Shown here one piece after another: positions 11,100 to 21,074 of a stretch of DNA of 64,000 nucleotides (position 1 is the first letter of the stretch; each line of letters begins with the position of its first letter). Position numbers and translations under genes: made by a program. The DNA is from Malania oleifera (Eukaryota; Streptophyta; Magnoliopsida; Santalales; Ximeniaceae), in the NCBI RefSeq assembly GCF_029873635.1, contig NC_080421.1:41769120-41833119 (forward strand). The letters run 5' to 3'. Under the pieces are notes generated by a model. The model saw only the letters and a list, made by a program, of their open reading frames with translations. It made no database searches and was not told the DNA's origin.

Positions 11100-12551
11100 T
11101 GTAATGACCCGAAATTTTAAACTCTAATACCAACTGTAATGACTCGAAATTTTATTGCGGAAGATCTCCAAATGTATATTTACCAGAGTACTAAAGACCT
11201 TTATTACAAAATATCACCAGTATCAAAATTAACAACCCTAAAATTCCAAAACATTAAAAACATAACTAATTAAATACTTCTCCTAACTAACTCTTCTATC
11301 CCACACACGCTTCCACTACGCTACTCTGATTCAACTAGACTCCTCAGGGTATCGGAAATGTATGAAAATAATTGGGGTGAGACACTTCTCAGTAAGATGA
11401 AATAGATTATTATCAATGTGTGACAAAAATGAGTTCTTATGCAAGTAAAATACATCCATTAACTTAACTTTAAATAAAAATGGCATTTGTAAAATGTAAC
11501 TCACACCTATATAGTAAAAACAATACTTATTTTCCTTCAGTTAATAACTCTGGCTCAATAATAGCCACAATTACATAAATCTATAAATATGCATAGAAGA
11601 ACTCATTTAGACTAACGACATGTTTGACCCTCATGACGGGTTGTGCAATCCGAAGACTAGACTTAGTTTGGTTGATCAAATTATAGCTAAGTCAAAGTAA
11701 CACATCTGCAAGTACGATTTCCCTATTGCATCCTAGTTCGGACCCAAGAAGGTACACAACCCTTCTCTGACCAAATCAACTTTTCACCACCTACACTTCC
11801 ACAATAGTGTGGCTGCACTGGTAATCTCACTAGCTATGGTACCAAACTTTCATCACACTTGGTTCATCAGGATTCTTAAACCATATATTGTAACTTACAT
11901 AATAAAACAGATAAAATGATCTCATTTTCTCAACGCATGATTCGCAATAGTTTTTCCACAATTTTCCAACAATCCCCGTGATCGGTATAAAACCGTCAAA
12001 TTCACAATATGCACGTTATTCTCAACTATTCAAGAAATCAGTATATTACCAAAAAAAATCCCAAGAGGCTTTAATGATACAATAAATGAAATATTCTCAT
12101 GCCAAACGATTTAAGTGTTAAATCATAATTTAATAAACTACTAGAGAAAACATGTCATAATATACTCGGTATATGTTTTACTGAAAATACGGGTATGATT
12201 CATCTCTACAACATTAACTTAACTCAAAATATTTATTTTAAACGAAAACAAAGATGATCAGCCCTACTTACTTTCATTTTCCCCAAATACGGTATAATAA
12301 ATCAAAATCAATAATTTCCAATTGCTTGATTCATTCAGAAAATCTAATATAATATTTCTGTATCCAAATACTCAAGTTTAATCGTTTCAATTTCAAAATA
12401 AACTGATATAATCTATTCCCCTTACCTTAGCCTTAGAGTGGTGCCTATGACGTTCAAACGACGAAATCCCTCCAGTTAAAACGTTAAGGAGCGGAGTCAG
12501 GACTCGAAAATGATGTTTGTTTTTCAATTTGACGGAAAGATGGAGGAGAAA

Positions 12552-12554
<3 letters not shown>

Positions 12555-12618
<64 letters not shown>
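12555..12618. repeat. (GA)n microsatellite in LTR
   Basis: About 32 GA units inside the gypsy LTR leader. Other gypsy LTRs here have shorter GA/CT tracts at the matching place. Confidence 0.95.
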
Positions 12619-12621
<3 letters not shown>

Positions 12622-12668
12622 GGGGGAGTGGGGGTTTCTAAAATCAATTTGATCCTGAAGCTTCAATT

Positions 12669-12670
<2 letters not shown>

Positions 12671-12704
<34 letters not shown>
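12671..12704. repeat. (TA)n microsatellite in LTR
   Basis: About 17 TA units where the TATA region of this LTR would lie. Confidence 0.9.
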
Positions 12705-12710
<6 letters not shown>

Positions 12711-13063
12711 TTGTATTATATCATATTATATTGTTATTGTTTTATATTATATTATATTATTTAATTAATAATTATAATTAATTAATTTATTTACACTTTC
12801 ATGCATATTATTTTTGGAGTCGTTACACTTCTCATTTAAGAACCGCCATTCCCTCTTTATCAACACCCCGAATAGAATCCATTGTCGACAGGTCAAAATG
12901 GTCATCGATAAGTACTATTAGCTAGTTTTTTCAAGCATATCACTTAATAAGCTTGAATGGAGCCCATCGAGTTATCTGGCTACCTAGCAAAACTTTGCAT
13001 CAATAATACCACTACATATGCCTACGTGTGCAATTATCGAGTGAACCCAGATCTATGTGAGCA

Positions 13064-13064
13064 A

Positions 13065-13147
<83 letters not shown>
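13064..13147. repeat. (CA)n-(TA)n compound microsatellite
   Basis: About 18 CA units run directly into about 23 TA units. Confidence 0.95.
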
Positions 13148-13150
<3 letters not shown>

Positions 13151-13240
13151 TACACTTTTAAAAGCATTAATTTTTTATTATCATATAATATCTTAAAATC
13201 AATTTGGCCATAACACTTGAGTAATTACAAAAAAAAATTG

Positions 13241-13532
13241 GGCAAAAGACACTCATTGTCCCTGAGGTTTGGTAAAAAGATAGGAGCCTTTCTTGAGGTT
13301 TCAAAATTCCATTGACCTCTCTTTAGATTTCAAAAATATTACAAATCTCCCTTAAAATTTGTTAAAAAGACACAAATTTCCACTCAAAAGACTTGTTTTT
13401 CAGCAAAACATAAAGCGAGATTTGTGTTTTTTTGACAAATCTCAAGGGAAGTCCTTGCGATTTTCAAAATCTCAAGAGCGACCAATGTTTTTTTTTTTTG
13501 TAAAATCTTAAGATAGTTCAGTGTCTTTTGCC
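13241..13532. mobile_element. Foldback MITE, about 290 bp
   Basis: Ends GGCAAAAGACACT and AGTGTCTTTTGCC are inverted copies, and internal parts also pair (CCTGAGGTTT-like against AATCTTAAGATAG-like). The whole element is a diverged long hairpin. No convincing target duplication was seen, so the superfamily is open. Confidence 0.6.
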
Positions 13533-14104
13533 TTAAATATTTAGATAAAAATATTTTTATTTTAATTACCAAAAACAAATAGATGCCATATTAAATATTT
13601 CACCCAAAAAATTACTTGACGGATTTTCATGCTTTTGAAATATTTCTATGATCAATTCAATTTTTAGTACTATTGAGTATTGACAATGTTTGCTCCCAAT
13701 ATAATTATACATGTGCCTAGAAACCATTATCTAGTTGTCTCATTTGACTATGCAATTAATTCTTCATAATTTTTGTTACGAAAATTCCCTTTCTACAATT
13801 GTTAAATAAAATCAATGTTCATTTCACACGAAAGTAAATTAATGGTTAAATTAGATTTCTCCTAATCTCCATCTTTGTAAGGTTATTGATTTAATTAATA
13901 ACTAGTATATTCAGCCTTAGCCAACTTATATCTTTTCCTAAAAAGATTTTAACTTATGAGGCTGGGATGATATCCTATTTTCCACCCTTCCCTCTTTCCC
14001 CTTAACTACACACCAAGTGTTCGACCCTATGCCATCAATTTGAGTGAGGACAACTATAAATTTTCCTTATAATTAAACCCATATTCATCTCCTCATAATT
14101 ATAT
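13533..14104. other. Intergenic, nothing recognised
   Basis: AT-rich sequence without recognisable genes or repeats. Confidence 0.4.
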
Positions 14105-14156
14105 ATAATAATTACCAGAATAGATGCAATCAATTAAAAAGATTGTTCCCCCATAA

Positions 14157-14500
14157 TATGGTGCGGTGGAAAGATATCAGTAAGTAAGAAGGAGCATCGG
14201 AGGGTTCAATTTCAAGTAGATACAATCACGGAAGCAGCGGTACATGTGGATGGTGAGAGTTTACTCTGTGAGCCAGGAGGAATTGTGGATCGTGAGAGTT
14301 CACTCTATGGGCCAACGGGGACCGTGGATGGTAATGGAGATGTGTCCCAAGGGTCGGGTTAGCCAAATGTCCAATTAATGCACAAAAGCCGTGTCCACAT
14401 CCGGACTTTACCTTGATCAACGAGCCTTGGTGGCGGAGGACGCTGATCCGTAGGTTTGGTGCCGCACCAGGGGATCCGAAGGGTTCGTTGGTAGCTAAAG
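14157..14500. other. GC-rich island with a short tandem repeat
   Basis: Clearly richer in G and C than its surroundings and placed inside one repeat unit. Two to three copies of a roughly 40-bp unit (GTGGATSGTGAGAGTTYACTCT) occur at 14248-14330. No gene family was recognised in any frame. Confidence 0.45.
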
Positions 14501-15353
14501 TTTCTATGTAAATAAAATAAAATAAATTGCTCCTAGTTTAGCATTTTCTAATTGAAAATTCATAACAATAAATTTAATGCTATTTAATAATTGTACTTAG
14601 TATTTAAGTGATTAGCAACAAAATCATTTTCTAAAATTTAGTATTTTTTGATAAATAACAATATAAGATAGTATGATTATGAGTGGGTGTATTCATGTCT
14701 TTATAATTATCATAATTGTTAAAATAGATGCAATCATAGAAAATATTGCTTCGAGTTTAGCGTTTTCTAACGGAAAGTTTATAAATATATTTCAATCTTA
14801 TCCCTAATAACTCAATATTTAAGTGATTAACAAAAAAATAATTTGTTAAACTTTCCATTAGAAAACAAGATACAAAATAAAGTATATAAAAACGCATATT
14901 CTCAATTAAATAATTTGCATCATTGATGGGAAATTTTGGTTAAAATGGAACCTTGATTAATACGAGAAAACTTCCTTGTACTACGATTCTATCATCCTTC
15001 ATTGACTTGGGCATCAAAAGGCTATCATCATACTACTCCTATAGGCTTGAATTGAGCTTATTAAATTATATAATGAGAAAACTTTGAATCAAATATATTA
15101 CCATGAAGATATTTTGTTTTTTTGTTTTTTTTGTTTTCTTACGCCTTAAGTGCCGTCATTATTAAAATAGATGCGATCACATAAAATATTTTTTCATCTA
15201 TACTTAAAAACTCTAATCAATATTTAGGTGATTAGTAGGAAAGTAATTTGCCCAAATTTAATATTTTACGATGAAGAACAAGATACAAAATAAATAATAT
15301 AAAAATGCATATTCGCTATAAAAATAATTTATATAATTAGGGAAAATGGAACC

Positions 15354-15355
<2 letters not shown>

Positions 15356-15394
<39 letters not shown>
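15356..15394. repeat. (AT)n microsatellite
   Basis: About 19 AT units. Confidence 0.95.
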
Positions 15395-15397
<3 letters not shown>

Positions 15398-15991
15398 TGT
15401 CTTCATTATTGTATCATAATTACTAAAATAGACGAATCAACACAAAAGATAAATCTAGTTTTGCATTTTCAAGCCAAAGTTTATAATGCACATTAATCTT
15501 AATCTTATACTTAATAACTCAACTTAATATTTAAGTGAGTAGCAAAAAAGTGATTTGCTAAAATTTAATATTTTCCAATAAAGAACAAGATACAAAATAA
15601 AGTGTGTAAAAATAAATATTCTTAGAGAATTATTTTTCTAATTGATGGGAATTTATTTAATTAAAATGGACATCAATTAATCATAAATTTCCTATTATTA
15701 CATAATTATAAGATTAAGAAAATGATCCAATGCCATTGTAATGGTAACATATTTCTAATTAATGGAGATATTATACCAACAATGCTCTCTTTTTCTCCCT
15801 TTCTAGCTAGCTAGCCAGCTTGTTAGCCAGCCTTGCTCTTGATATACAATAATGCTACAAAATAGTGAAAATTAATGTCACAATATTCATGCATTAACTC
15901 AAACTCTAACGCATATATTTGTCATCAACAATATGGTTATGTCTCAATATCTTAGCCAGCATTGAGTAGTAAATTTCCTTGTAAAACCCCT

Positions 15992-16000
15992 CTATATATG
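15992..16000 (+). promoter_or_regulatory. TATA box of the MADS-box gene (candidate)
   Basis: CTATATATG lies about 200 bp before the start codon, with the CT-rich leader between. Confidence 0.4.
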
Positions 16001-16083
16001 TACATAAAAGAATGTTTCCTCCCACTTCGCCTTCACCCATCCAAACAAAATAAAGAGAGAACACTAGTTCATACACACATAGA

Positions 16084-16088
<5 letters not shown>

Positions 16089-16144
<56 letters not shown>
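16089..16144. repeat. (CT)n microsatellite in the MADS-box 5' leader
   Basis: About 28 CT units ending 53 bp before the ATG. Pyrimidine-rich leaders are common in plants, and length variation here could affect expression. Confidence 0.9.
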
Positions 16145-16148
<4 letters not shown>

Positions 16149-16197
16149 CCACCCACATATACTAGGAGCTTGTTTAAGTGAAAAGCTATTTTTGGGC

Positions 16198-16881
16198 ATG
16201 GGGAGAAAGCCAAGCATAGGTCGCCAAAGGATTGAAATTGCGCGAATACCCAACAAAAATCATCTACAAGTAACTTTCTCTAAGCGTCGGTCAGGGTTGT
16301 TCAAGAAAGCCAGCGAGCTATGCACCCTCTGCGGTGTAGAGGTTGCAATAGTAGTATTCTCTCCAGCTGACAAGGTCTTCTCCTTTGGCCATCCAGAAGT
16401 GGAAGCCCTTACAAATCGATTTCTCACTCGAAATCCTCCTCGTGACCTTGCTCCACCTAGCGGTGCACTCCATCTCATTGAGGCACACCGCAACGCCACT
16501 GTCCATGAGCTCAACTTGCAATTAACACAAGTGCTTAACCAACTTGACACTGAGAAGAAGCGTGGAGAAGCACTCGAGGGAATGAGAAAAACCAGCAAAA
16601 GTAGTTGTTGGTGGGAAGCACCTATTGGAGAGTTGGGGTTGCATGAGCTTGAACAGTTAAGGGTTCACATGGAGGAGCTTAAGAAGAATGTGGTTAGGGA
16701 AGCTAACGGGGTGCAATTCACTGATATAAGGGGTGCTCCATCTCCATTTTTCATGACAAATGGAATGAGAATGCTGGAATATCCCTCTTTTGAAAGCAAA
16801 CCTATTGAGTTTAATGCCACAACAACAACTTCTGCCATCTCTCATGTGCATAATTTTGGCTATGGACATGAGTTTTTCTAA
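16198..16881 (+). CDS. Type I (M-alpha) MADS-box transcription factor, AGL62-like
   Basis: Intronless gene of 227 residues. The MADS domain runs from about residue 9 to 68. It keeps RQRIEIARI, the DNA-contacting LQVTFSKRRSGLFKKASEL, and CTLCGVEVAIVVFSP. The C-terminal part has a helical segment (about 98-125) and the motif WWEAPI followed by ELGLHELEQLR (about residues 138-155), typical of AGL61/AGL62 proteins. There is no K domain, as expected for type I. In Arabidopsis AGL62 acts in the nucleus with other type I partners to control central-cell and endosperm development. The same role here is inferred from family only. ATG at 16198 is chosen because the domain starts soon after and a long CT leader precedes it. 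Confidence 0.92.
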   Translation: MGRKPSIGRQRIEIARIPNKNHLQVTFSKRRSGLFKKASELCTLCGVEVAIVVFSPADKVFSFGHPEVEALTNRFLTRNPPRDLAPPSGALHLIEAHRNATVHELNLQLTQVLNQLDTEKKRGEALEGMRKTSKSSCWWEAPIGELGLHELEQLRVHMEELKKNVVREANGVQFTDIRGAPSPFFMTNGMRMLEYPSFESKPIEFNATTTTSAISHVHNFGYGHEFF

Positions 16882-16960
16882 ATTTTATTTTCTTTAATAT
16901 TTTATCCAAGTTAGAGACAACTTTTGCCTAATAACTCATAAGGACATGTATCGTTGTCAT

Positions 16961-16966
16961 AATAAA
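16961..16966 (+). terminator. Polyadenylation signal (candidate)
   Basis: AATAAA 80 bp after the MADS-box stop codon, within AT-rich trailer. Confidence 0.5.
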
Positions 16967-16969
16967 ATC

Positions 16970-17336
16970 TTTGTTTGAAGTTATATATTGTTGTTATAAC
17001 ATAAATATTATGAATTATTGCATCTAATTAATTCATTTTTGTAATAATGGTATAATTAATTATATAGTTGATTTGATATTGTGGCTATATTAATTATAGT
17101 CACAAAAATAGGTTTTAATCTCCATTTCAAGTCATGGATGGGTATTGTTCCTTTCACTAGAATAATATGATTTTTCATGAAATGTAGCTACTTTATAAAA
17201 GCAATTAGCATTATCAAAGATCAATACAACAAGAGTTCATGATCTACGTGGTAATTGAAAATGCATACATTTGAGTTTTGTGATTTCCTTCTGCATTTTA
17301 AATATTGGGGAAGGATGGTTGTCTCGTACCTAACAT
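16970..17336. other. Intergenic, nothing recognised
   Basis: AT-rich 3' flank of the MADS-box gene. Confidence 0.4.
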
Positions 17337-17567
17337 TGAAGGAACAATAAATTTTTTATTGAAAAAAGTGATTCTATTCCTTATACAGAGGTATTGATTG
17401 AGCACCAACTTGAAAAAAATCATACACAAAAGAAAAGGTAGAGAACACTAACTTAAGAAACCTCAAAGGCTCATATGAATTGTTGTAAAAGGGCTAGCAT
17501 TGCCTATTTAAAGAAGCTTTGAATGACTATTATTTTAATGAGTTTCAACTGCCTTAGAAGATTAACA
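17337..17567 (-). mobile_element. Short copia-type LTR remnant
   Basis: On the minus strand a TGTTAATC start at 17567 is preceded by a purine-rich stretch (CTAGGGAGATATG, about 17588-17600), as at a 3' LTR. The segment ends TTCCTTCA at 17337. A TTTAAATAGG-like TATA box lies inside. No pol could be recognised behind it, so the call is tentative. Confidence 0.35.
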
Positions 17568-18649
17568 CAGCTAAATGTGGAACCTACATATCTCCCTAGA
17601 GCAGATTTGCCATAAATGAATCAAGCTAAAGAAAAATAAAATTATGCTTTCTTGGGCGCTTCATTTAGATCTTGTTCAATTACAAATTGCATGCCACTTT
17701 CCTATCTTTGTGAAGATGAACCCATTTGGAGCATCTCTTCTCCTGTTTCTTAGTATTAGCAGCACTCATAGACAAAATGAAGCTTCCCTATTTAAATAGG
17801 ATATCAAGTTTCACATTTTCTTCAATTCCTTTTCCATGTCAACAATGGTCTCTTTAATACGAACCAGAATAGGTACTTTCGGTGTAATCTTTCATACATA
17901 TACTAATAGAAGTTAAGGATTTTGTATCAACTAGCTTAAATGCAGTAAAAGTTCTTCAAATTCACAAAATTTAATGTAATTCCAAAACCACAAAATTCTG
18001 TTCTTACTCTTAATTTCTTGCAAATAAAATTCTTAATTTCTTCTATAAAAATTTTGATATATATGCATACTTCATCTGATTGGGACAATGAATATAGAAG
18101 GTTGATGTAATGTAAGGAAGCTAGAGAACAAATCAAATTAAGGGAGAAGTTGAAAAAAGAAGAGAAAATAAAGGAGAAAAAAAGAAGGGAGAAAGAGAAA
18201 CAACATGACATAACAGAAGGTAGAAGGTAGCTATATATAGAACAATAGAAACAGTAAGAAAAGAAATAGATTGAAGGGGGAGAAGGAAAGAAGGAGATGG
18301 AAGAGAAGAAAGGGGAAGAGAAAATGGAAGAGGAAGAAGACATGGGGGGGCGCGCCGGGGGGGGGGGTGTGTGGGGAGGAGAATAGACACTAAAAAGAGG
18401 GAGAAAAATATTGTTATGACAAAGAATTTAACATAAACTCAATTAATCAAAAAAAAAAAATTAAAGTTGTTTAAAATTTTAAAATAACCAAAAAAACAAT
18501 AAAAAAAATCATAAAATATCCCAATGTAATAAAAATTAATAAAATAAGAAAATATCCATAAATGAAAATAAATCTCTAGTGTTTTAAACCCATGCCTTTT
18601 TATAAAATTATTTTAAAGGCAATAAAAACAATACTCCATCAAAGGTATT
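17568..18649. other. Intergenic with a purine-rich tract
   Basis: From about 18110 to 18390 the plus strand is almost all A and G and ends in a G-run with GGCGCGCC (18343-18378). The minus-strand Ser/Phe-rich frames over it come from the base composition and are not taken as genes. Confidence 0.5.
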
Positions 18650-19329
18650 TGTTAGCCTTGGGTGTCAAGACCCAAAAATTTTGCTCTATATTTTTTTAAA
18701 AAAAGAATATGATATGTCTGCTCCGATGCCAAATATAATATACACATAATCAACCCGAACCATAGTGGGGTACCGAGGATATACCTGTCCATAAATGCCT
18801 ACTGTTTATGCAGTGAAAAATATAAAAATACCCAATCCTTATATATACAAGACTAGAGTGTTATAACCTCCATACATATACAAATACATCCCCAACGATC
18901 CATGAAATACCCTAGGGTTTATACAAAAACATATCTCCTAGCTCAAACACTTACCTTGAAACTAGGGCAGTACCACAACCTCCATTACCTCAGAGCTCGC
19001 TCCACTTGACGATCTGAATCTCCTGAAATGTTTGAATTCTTGGGGTGAGACACCTCTCAGTAAGTGAGAATAAGTTAATATCAGTGTGTGGAAGATGAAT
19101 TTTATATAATCAATACATAACTATTAATTCAACTGTAACTGTAAAGACATTTCTATGTATAGACATATATCATAACTCACATCTATGTCATTTCAAATAC
19201 ACGCTTTCTATTTGAACATACTTTTAACTATGATAAATAATTCTACTTTCGTAAATCTATGTATATATATAACTGTGAAAACTTCCCTATAGGTGTAATC
19301 ATGAATTAATCCCACATGATCAGGTTGTG

Positions 19330-19343
19330 CAGCCCGTAAGCTG
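19330..19343 (-). other. UACG-loop RNA hairpin
   Basis: The minus strand reads CAGCTTACGGGCTG: four Watson-Crick pairs plus U-G, with loop UACG. It corresponds to the UUCG hairpins in the other gypsy LTRs. Confidence 0.5.
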
Positions 19344-20575
19344 GACTTAATTGTGACTGGCCTAGTAGGCTAAGTCAAACTGTATATATATCTGTAATTG
19401 TAACTATGAGTACGATTGGCCTACCCAGCCTGGACCAAACTCCAAGGGGATCCTCTACTTTCCTCTGGCCTAATCGGCTGATTACCAACACTTTATATAA
19501 AAGTGTGGCTACACTACTATAACTGTATAGCAACGGTAGTGTACTCTCTTTGAATCTCTAGTCCATCAGGGTTACGATACTATATCATACTATTTATAAA
19601 TATTACTGTGTTACCATGATTCTGTATAAACTATAATACCATGATTCTGTATAAATCTATAATATCATGGTTCTGTATAAATCTGTAATATCGGGGTTCT
19701 ATAAAATTTGTAATATTATGAATCTATATAAAACTATATATCATGGTTTTGTATAAATCTATAATATCATGGTTTTGTAAAATCTGTAATACTATGAATC
19801 TGTATAAAACTGTGTATCATGGTTCTATAAAATACTGTATATAAACTTTATATTTAAAACTATAATTTCTTATGCCACACAATTTAAGCGATATTCATAA
19901 TATAACAATCTGTATGTGAAAAACTGTATTTTCCCCGATGTATGGGATAAACTATAATTCTCTCTTGTAAAATAATAATATACTCATCTCTAGGATTTAT
20001 CGGAATCCCAAATACCAAGTTTTTCCCAAAATACGTACATATACGTAAAACTATAATTTTCATACCCATAACTTGCATACTCTATAATCTTGTAATCGCA
20101 TGCTATACTTTAATCAGTGCAATTTTCTAAAATAACCAATGTAACTTATTCCCCTTACCTGTTTCTTGGAGCTATGCCTGCAGGGAACCAAAAATTGAGC
20201 CTGCGGCACTCACATAAATCTTATATCCAAATATTCTAATTCAATCAGTTCAACCCCAAAATAGTTACCTTTTTAATGCTCTTAAGCCCATATTCTTTCA
20301 ATAATTAATTAAACCTGAAAAACAACTTCCTTACCCTAGGCTTGGAGTGGTGCCTGGGAAGTCTGAATTGGGAAATCTCTCCTGTTAAACAGAAGAGAAT
20401 CGTAGCAAGGATCCCGAAATCACATTAATCTTTCCATTCAGGCTAAATTCGGGCAAAAATTGAAAAGAGAGAGAGTATGAAGGCCGCAACCCTAAGAGAG
20501 AGAAAGGAGAGAGTTTAATTTTAACAATTAAAAGTGACTTAAATCCCTTTATATAGGGTTGCTGGTGCAGGGAAC

Positions 20576-20750
20576 CAACGACAATTTGACCTTTTAACTA
20601 CCTTTACCTAGAAGCAATAACTTAAAACCATTGATGGTTTTCTTGGGCTTGACGAAACTGTCGACGATTTGGCACTTAAAATACTCTCGGTAGTTGTAAC
20701 CATCGACGGTTTTCTAAGACAGCCTCAAACCATCGACGGTTTGGACCTGT
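20576..20750 (-). promoter_or_regulatory. Palindrome array (AACCGTCGACGGTT) upstream of TATA
   Basis: Five copies of ACCATCGACGGTT/CTGTCGACGATT-like palindromes. On the minus strand they are just upstream of the TATA box CCTATATAAAGG (20545-20556). The 5' LTR has extra copies. Confidence 0.6.
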
Positions 20751-20812
20751 GCCAAACCAACTCCTTCCTTTCCTTTTTTATTTCATTAATTACTATTTTT
20801 TGGGTCTCTACA

Positions 20813-20824
20813 TCCTCCCTCCTT
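20813..20824 (-). other. Polypurine tract of the gypsy element
   Basis: The minus strand AAGGAGGGAGGA abuts the 3' LTR start TGTAGAGACCC. Confidence 0.8.
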
Positions 20825-21074
20825 ATAAAAATTTCTTTCTTGAAATTTGCTAATTGAGACTTATACCATCAACTGAAAAACAAACCACTAAATCTTTATT
20901 AATTACTCTTACTTATGGTGGAGGAATATCGTGGTTACATAAATGGCTTTGGGGAATTACAAATAACCACAACAAAACTCTCCCAAAACCACTCAAAACG
21001 TAAAACTATTACATAACCTGCATAAAACCTACTTACATACAATGGATACTTACCTAAACTATCACCTTCTTTGG

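Larger units (their letters stand above)
11100..12827 (-). mobile_element. Ty3/gypsy LTR with PBS stub and duplicated LTR end
   Basis: A full LTR spans 11135-12827 (plus strand TGTAATGACTCG to GAGTCGTTACA). On the minus strand it is followed by GTTGGTATTAGAGT, a degraded initiator-Met-tRNA primer site, and then by a second LTR end, TTTCGGGTCATTACA, closing at 11100. Flanks CTTAT (11095-11099) and CTTCT (12828-12832) differ by one base. The structure looks like an LTR plus a leftover of the internal region and the far LTR edge, formed by unequal or illegitimate recombination. The gypsy hairpins are at 11378-11391 and 11646-11659. Confidence 0.75.
14105..15690. repeat. Degenerate tandem repeats upstream of the MADS-box gene
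   Basis: Three to four diverged copies of a 250-300 bp unit. Each contains AAAATAGATGCAATCA, then a TTAGCRTTTTC part, then TTTAAGTGATTAGCAA, AACAAGATACAAAATAAA and AAAATGGAACCTT. Starts are near 14105, 14715, 15160 and 15420. The first copy is interrupted by a GC-rich insert (14157-14500), and an (AT)n run (15356-15394) separates the last two. The array ends about 0.5 kb before the MADS-box start codon. Confidence 0.6.
18663..20812 (-). repeat. 3' LTR of the gypsy element (2150 bp)
   Basis: Plus strand TGTCAAGACCC to GGGTCTCTACA. It matches the split 5' LTR along its length, with scattered substitutions and small indels. Several AT-rich ATCATGGTTCTGTATAAATCTG-like units (cut here to their theme TGGTTCTGTAAAAT) repeat in tandem at 19615-19830. 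Confidence 0.9.

Noticed and set aside
12484-12666. Ser/Leu-rich minus-strand frame
   Set aside because: By-product of the (GA)n tract inside a gypsy LTR.
15906-16256. Minus-strand frame over the MADS-box leader
   Set aside because: Consists mostly of the CT repeat read backwards and overlaps the start of the MADS-box gene.
18133-18390. Pro/Ser/Phe-rich minus-strand frames
   Set aside because: Reflect the purine-only tract; no conserved motif.
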